Part shown: one piece after another, positions 61,351 through 64,000 of the stretch | Numbering within the stretch: position 1 is the stretch's first letter | How the letters are laid out: each line of letters begins with the position of its first letter | Assembly (NCBI GenBank): GCA_913055805.1 | Contig: CAJXLF010000004.1 | Location: 186,001-250,000, forward strand | DNA: 64,000 nucleotides | Reading direction: 5' to 3' | From: an uncultured Salinisphaerales bacterium | Lineage (GTDB): Bacteria > Pseudomonadota > Gammaproteobacteria > Nevskiales > CAJXLF01 | The notes under the pieces: generated by a model | Database searches by the model: none | Told to the model about the DNA's origin: nothing | The model's input: only the letters and a program-made list of their open reading frames with translations | Made by a program: the position numbers and the translations under genes

Positions 61351-63406
61351 TCGCGCTGATCTCCTGCTGGAATTGGGTACTGAGGAGCTGCCGCCGAAAG
61401 CCCTGCCGGCACTGTCGGCTGCTTTCAGCGAAGGTATTCTCAAGGGCCTGTCTGACGCAGGGCTGGATTTCGAAGATGCCCGGTCTTTTGCGACACCACG
61501 CCGCCTGGCGCTGCTGGTCAGACGTTTGCAGACTGCGCAGCCGGATCGCGAAGTGGAGCGCCGGGGTCCGGCGAAGTCTGCTGCATTTACCGTGGCTGGC
61601 GAACCTACGCAGGCCGCCACAGGGTTTGCGCGGTCTTCTGGTGTATCCGTCCCGGAATTAATAACTATCGAAACCGATAAGGGTGAATATCTCGCCTATA
61701 GAGGCGTAGAGCCAGGTCAGTCGGTATCTGCGATATTGCCGGATATTCTGGAAGAAACCATCAAGCGCCTGCCCATTCCCAAGCGAATGCGCTGGAGTGA
61801 TCTGGACGTGAGCTTTGTGCGGCCGGCGCAGTGGCTGGTGGCCCTGCTTGGCGAACAAGTGGTGCCCATTGAAACGCTGGGCGTGAAAGCCGGGCGGGTT
61901 ACCCGCGGTCATCGTTTTCATGCGCCCGGGGCGGTGGAGATCCCGTTGCCGTCTGAATACGAGAGCCGCCTCGAAAAGGCCTACGTGATTGCGGATTTCG
62001 CCAAGCGGCGTGACCGTGTACAGGAACTGGTGCTGGCTGCGGCCCAGGAACTGGGCGGCAGTGTCATTCTCGATGAGGCGCTGCTGGATGAAGTGACGGC
62101 TTTGCTGGAGTGGCCCGTGCCGATTACAGGGCATTTTGAAGAACGCTTTCTGGAAATGCCCAAGGAAGTGCTGGTGACCGCGCTGCAGGAGCATCAGCGC
62201 TATTTCTGTGTCGAGAACGAGCAGGGACATCTGCTTCCCGCCTTCATTACCTTAAGCAACCTGCAGAGCAAGGATCCGCTGCAGGTGCAGACCGGCAACG
62301 AGCGCGTGGTGCGTCCGCGTCTGGAAGACGCCATGTTCTTCTGGAGTCAGGACCGCAAGAAACCTCTGGCCGATTTCGCATCCGGTCTGGACCAGGTGAC
62401 ATTCGTCAAGGAACTGGGGTCGGTTGGTGACAAGGTGCGTCGAGTCGCGCAAGTGGCCGCATTGCTTGCGCCGGCGACCGGCGCCGAGGCCGCCAAGGTG
62501 GCCAGAGCAGCCGAGCTGGCCAAGGCGGATCTGCTCACCGATATGGTGTTCGAATTTACCGAGCTACAGGGTGTGATGGGGCGCTACTACGCGCTGGCCG
62601 CAGGTGAGGACGCTGAAGTGGCGCAGGCCCTGGACGAGCAGTATCAGCCGCGCTTCGCCGGTGATGAGCTGCCGCAAACGATGACCGGCAGGACGCTGGC
62701 ATTGGCGGACAAGCTGGATACCCTGGCGGGCATCTTTGCCATTGGCAAGCGCCCGACCGGCGATCGGGACCCCTATGCGCTGCGCCGTGCGGCGCTGGGT
62801 TTGCTGCGCATACTGGTCGAAACCGGCGCCTCGGTGGATCTGCAGCCCCTGCTGCGCGAGACGCTTGCATTGCAGCCGGTCGAAGCCGACCGGGCGGAAG
62901 CCGAGCAGGCTTTGCTGGCATTCATAAGCGACCGTGCACGGGGTTATTTTGCCGAGCAGGGCGTGAGTGCGGATGTATTTGAGTCGGTACGCGCTACCGG
63001 CATCACCGATCCGCTGGACATGTCCCTGCGTATCAAGGCGGTGCAGTCCTTCCTCAACCGGCCTGAAGCCGAAGCCCTGGCGGCGGCGCATAAGCGCGTG
63101 CGCAATATTCTCAAGGATGTCGCGGCAGGCACCAGTGATGCCGGATTGCTGCGCGAGGCCGAAGAGAAGGAGTTGCATACGGTGACGCAGCAGCTGCTCG
63201 CCGAAGTAACAGAGCTGGAAGCCGCCGGCCGCTACGAGGACGCCCTGGCCAGCATGGCGGCATTGCGTGCGCCGGTTGACGCCTTCTTTGATGCAGTGAT
63301 GGTCATGGATGAAGACATGGCCGTGCGCAACAACCGCCTGGCCCTGCTCTCGGAACTCGACCGGCTGTGCCGCTCCGTAGCCGATATTTCCTGTCTGCCC
63401 GGTTGA
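61343..63406 (+). CDS. glyS: Glycine--tRNA ligase, beta subunit
   Basis: A 687-residue subunit that recognises tRNA-Gly. [15 protein letters not shown] is the conserved N-terminus, and [17 protein letters not shown] follows; the C-terminal half carries the HD-like and anticodon-binding domains ([16 protein letters not shown]). The start at 61343 overlaps glyQ; longer in-frame starts are shadows inside glyQ. gmhB follows by 31 bp. Confidence 0.97.
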   Translation: MTDRADLLLELGTEELPPKALPALSAAFSEGILKGLSDAGLDFEDARSFATPRRLALLVRRLQTAQPDREVERRGPAKSAAFTVAGEPTQAATGFARSSGVSVPELITIETDKGEYLAYRGVEPGQSVSAILPDILEETIKRLPIPKRMRWSDLDVSFVRPAQWLVALLGEQVVPIETLGVKAGRVTRGHRFHAPGAVEIPLPSEYESRLEKAYVIADFAKRRDRVQELVLAAAQELGGSVILDEALLDEVTALLEWPVPITGHFEERFLEMPKEVLVTALQEHQRYFCVENEQGHLLPAFITLSNLQSKDPLQVQTGNERVVRPRLEDAMFFWSQDRKKPLADFASGLDQVTFVKELGSVGDKVRRVAQVAALLAPATGAEAAKVARAAELAKADLLTDMVFEFTELQGVMGRYYALAAGEDAEVAQALDEQYQPRFAGDELPQTMTGRTLALADKLDTLAGIFAIGKRPTGDRDPYALRRAALGLLRILVETGASVDLQPLLRETLALQPVEADRAEAEQALLAFISDRARGYFAEQGVSADVFESVRATGITDPLDMSLRIKAVQSFLNRPEAEALAAAHKRVRNILKDVAAGTSDAGLLREAEEKELHTVTQQLLAEVTELEAAGRYEDALASMAALRAPVDAFFDAVMVMDEDMAVRNNRLALLSELDRLCRSVADISCLPG

Positions 63407-63437
63407 CCGTTCCCGGGTTGCTGGGCAGAGTGTGCGC

Positions 63438-64000
63438 ATGCCGCTGACGAGCAATCTGAAAAAGCCTGGCCCGGGAGCATCCTATGCTTCCCGTCTGGTT
63501 GTGCTCGATCGCGACGGCGTTATTAATGAAGACTCCCCCGATTACATCAAATCCCCCCAGGAATGGCATGCCATTCCCGGCAGTCTGGAAGCCATCGCCC
63601 GTCTCAACCATGCCGGCTGGCGGGTGATCGTGGCCAGCAACCAGTCGGGCCTGGCCCGCGGGTTGTTCGATTTCGAGGCTCTGGGCAGCGTGCATGACAA
63701 GATGCAGCGTCTGCTGGCCGAGCTGGGCGGGCGCATCGATGGCATTTTCTTCTGTCCACACGGCCCGGATGACGGCTGTGAATGCCGCAAGCCGAAGCCG
63801 GGCTTGCTCAAGGACATCGGTCGCCGCCTGCAGGTGGATATGCAGGGTGTGCCCGTGATCGGGGATTCGCCAAGGGATCTGCAGGCTGCCCGGCAAGTGA
63901 AAGCTCTGCCTATACTGGTTCGCACCGGCAATGGCGCCAGATCAGAAGATGAAGTGCGTCGGGAACTGCCCGAAGCGGCTGTTTATGATGACCTGGAAGC
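63438..64000 (+). CDS. gmhB: D-glycero-beta-D-manno-heptose 1,7-bisphosphate 7-phosphatase (3' end outside window)
   Basis: The frame opens with ATG at 63438 and runs off the window end (about 187 codons seen). VVLDRDGVINEDS is the HAD motif I with two Asp residues, VASNQSGLARG motif II, and PVIGDSPRDLQAA motif IV. FFCPHGPDDGCECRKPKP contains the zinc-binding cysteines of GmhB. It dephosphorylates the heptose bisphosphate precursor of the LPS core. Its place after glyS is common in gammaproteobacteria. Confidence 0.9.
   Translation, partial: MPLTSNLKKPGPGASYASRLVVLDRDGVINEDSPDYIKSPQEWHAIPGSLEAIARLNHAGWRVIVASNQSGLARGLFDFEALGSVHDKMQRLLAELGGRIDGIFFCPHGPDDGCECRKPKPGLLKDIGRRLQVDMQGVPVIGDSPRDLQAARQVKALPILVRTGNGARSEDEVRRELPEAAVYDDLE

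Noticed and set aside
1-64000. tRNA, rRNA or CRISPR genes
   Set aside because: Intergenic regions were inspected; no cloverleaf-like sequence, rRNA segment or direct-repeat array with spacers was recognised.

Overview
This is a chromosomal segment from a GC-rich (roughly 60% by eye) Gram-negative bacterium, most likely a gammaproteobacterium. Supporting evidence: the polA–engB–cytochrome c4–dsbA neighbourhood and the glnA–ntrB–ntrC operon, both known from pseudomonads and relatives; two-subunit glycyl-tRNA synthetase followed by gmhB; lptM–lysA; a YdbH/YdbL pair; and lipoprotein and outer-membrane genes. The order or genus cannot be settled from the sequence alone. No rRNA, tRNA, CRISPR array or complete insertion sequence was recognised.

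Layout. 1–3247: the end of an aryl-polyene (xanthomonadin-like) lipid pigment cluster (ketosynthase-like protein, dehydratase, ketoreductase, glycosyltransferase, polysaccharide deacetylase). 3234–10168: photolyase, hydrolases, an HD protein, the YdbH/YdbL envelope pair, a YdcF-like protein and a CPBP-like membrane protein. 10165–19697: a patchwork region. It holds an old duplication of tag/DUF962 around an AT-rich methyltransferase, glycan-type glycosyltransferases and methyltransferases (one broken by an in-frame stop), a flippase, and mnmG cut off from its usual rsmG–parAB context. 19724–25200: a complete oligopeptide/dipeptide ABC importer (oppABCDF). 25270–29846: envelope proteins and the UvrD helicase.

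30011–37246: a lipid-catabolic cluster with divergent arms around a TetR-type operator: SDR and saccharopine-dehydrogenase-like genes on one side; histidine phosphatase, ACAD10/11-like acyl-CoA dehydrogenase, TetR regulator, APH-fold kinase, thioesterase and SDR on the other. By comparison with mammalian ACAD10/11 and the Pseudomonas levulinate (lva) pathway, it may degrade 4-hydroxyacyl-CoAs by phosphorylation and phosphate elimination. Three ~150-bp palindromic elements with 9-nt terminal repeats sit at gene junctions, two here and one inside the opp operon.

37375–49767: a TPR protein and an L,D-transpeptidase sharing a C-terminal NTF2-like domain, dsbA, cytochrome c4, engB, an intergenic region with a strong candidate small RNA at the Spot 42/ErsA position, polA, lysA, lptM, two hydrolases, a NUDIX enzyme and an NRDE protein. 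49812–55786: an EcsC-like protein, NADH dehydrogenase type II, and a surface lipoprotein next to an OmpA-like protein with thrombospondin type 3 repeats. 55884–60046: ntrC, ntrB and glnA, with a recognisable sigma-54 promoter and NtrC sites. 60424–64000: glyQ, glyS and the start of gmhB.

The most interesting items are the polA–engB small RNA candidate, the putative 4-hydroxyacyl-CoA module with its operator, the three palindromic elements, the tag/DUF962 duplication and the methyltransferase with a single in-frame stop.
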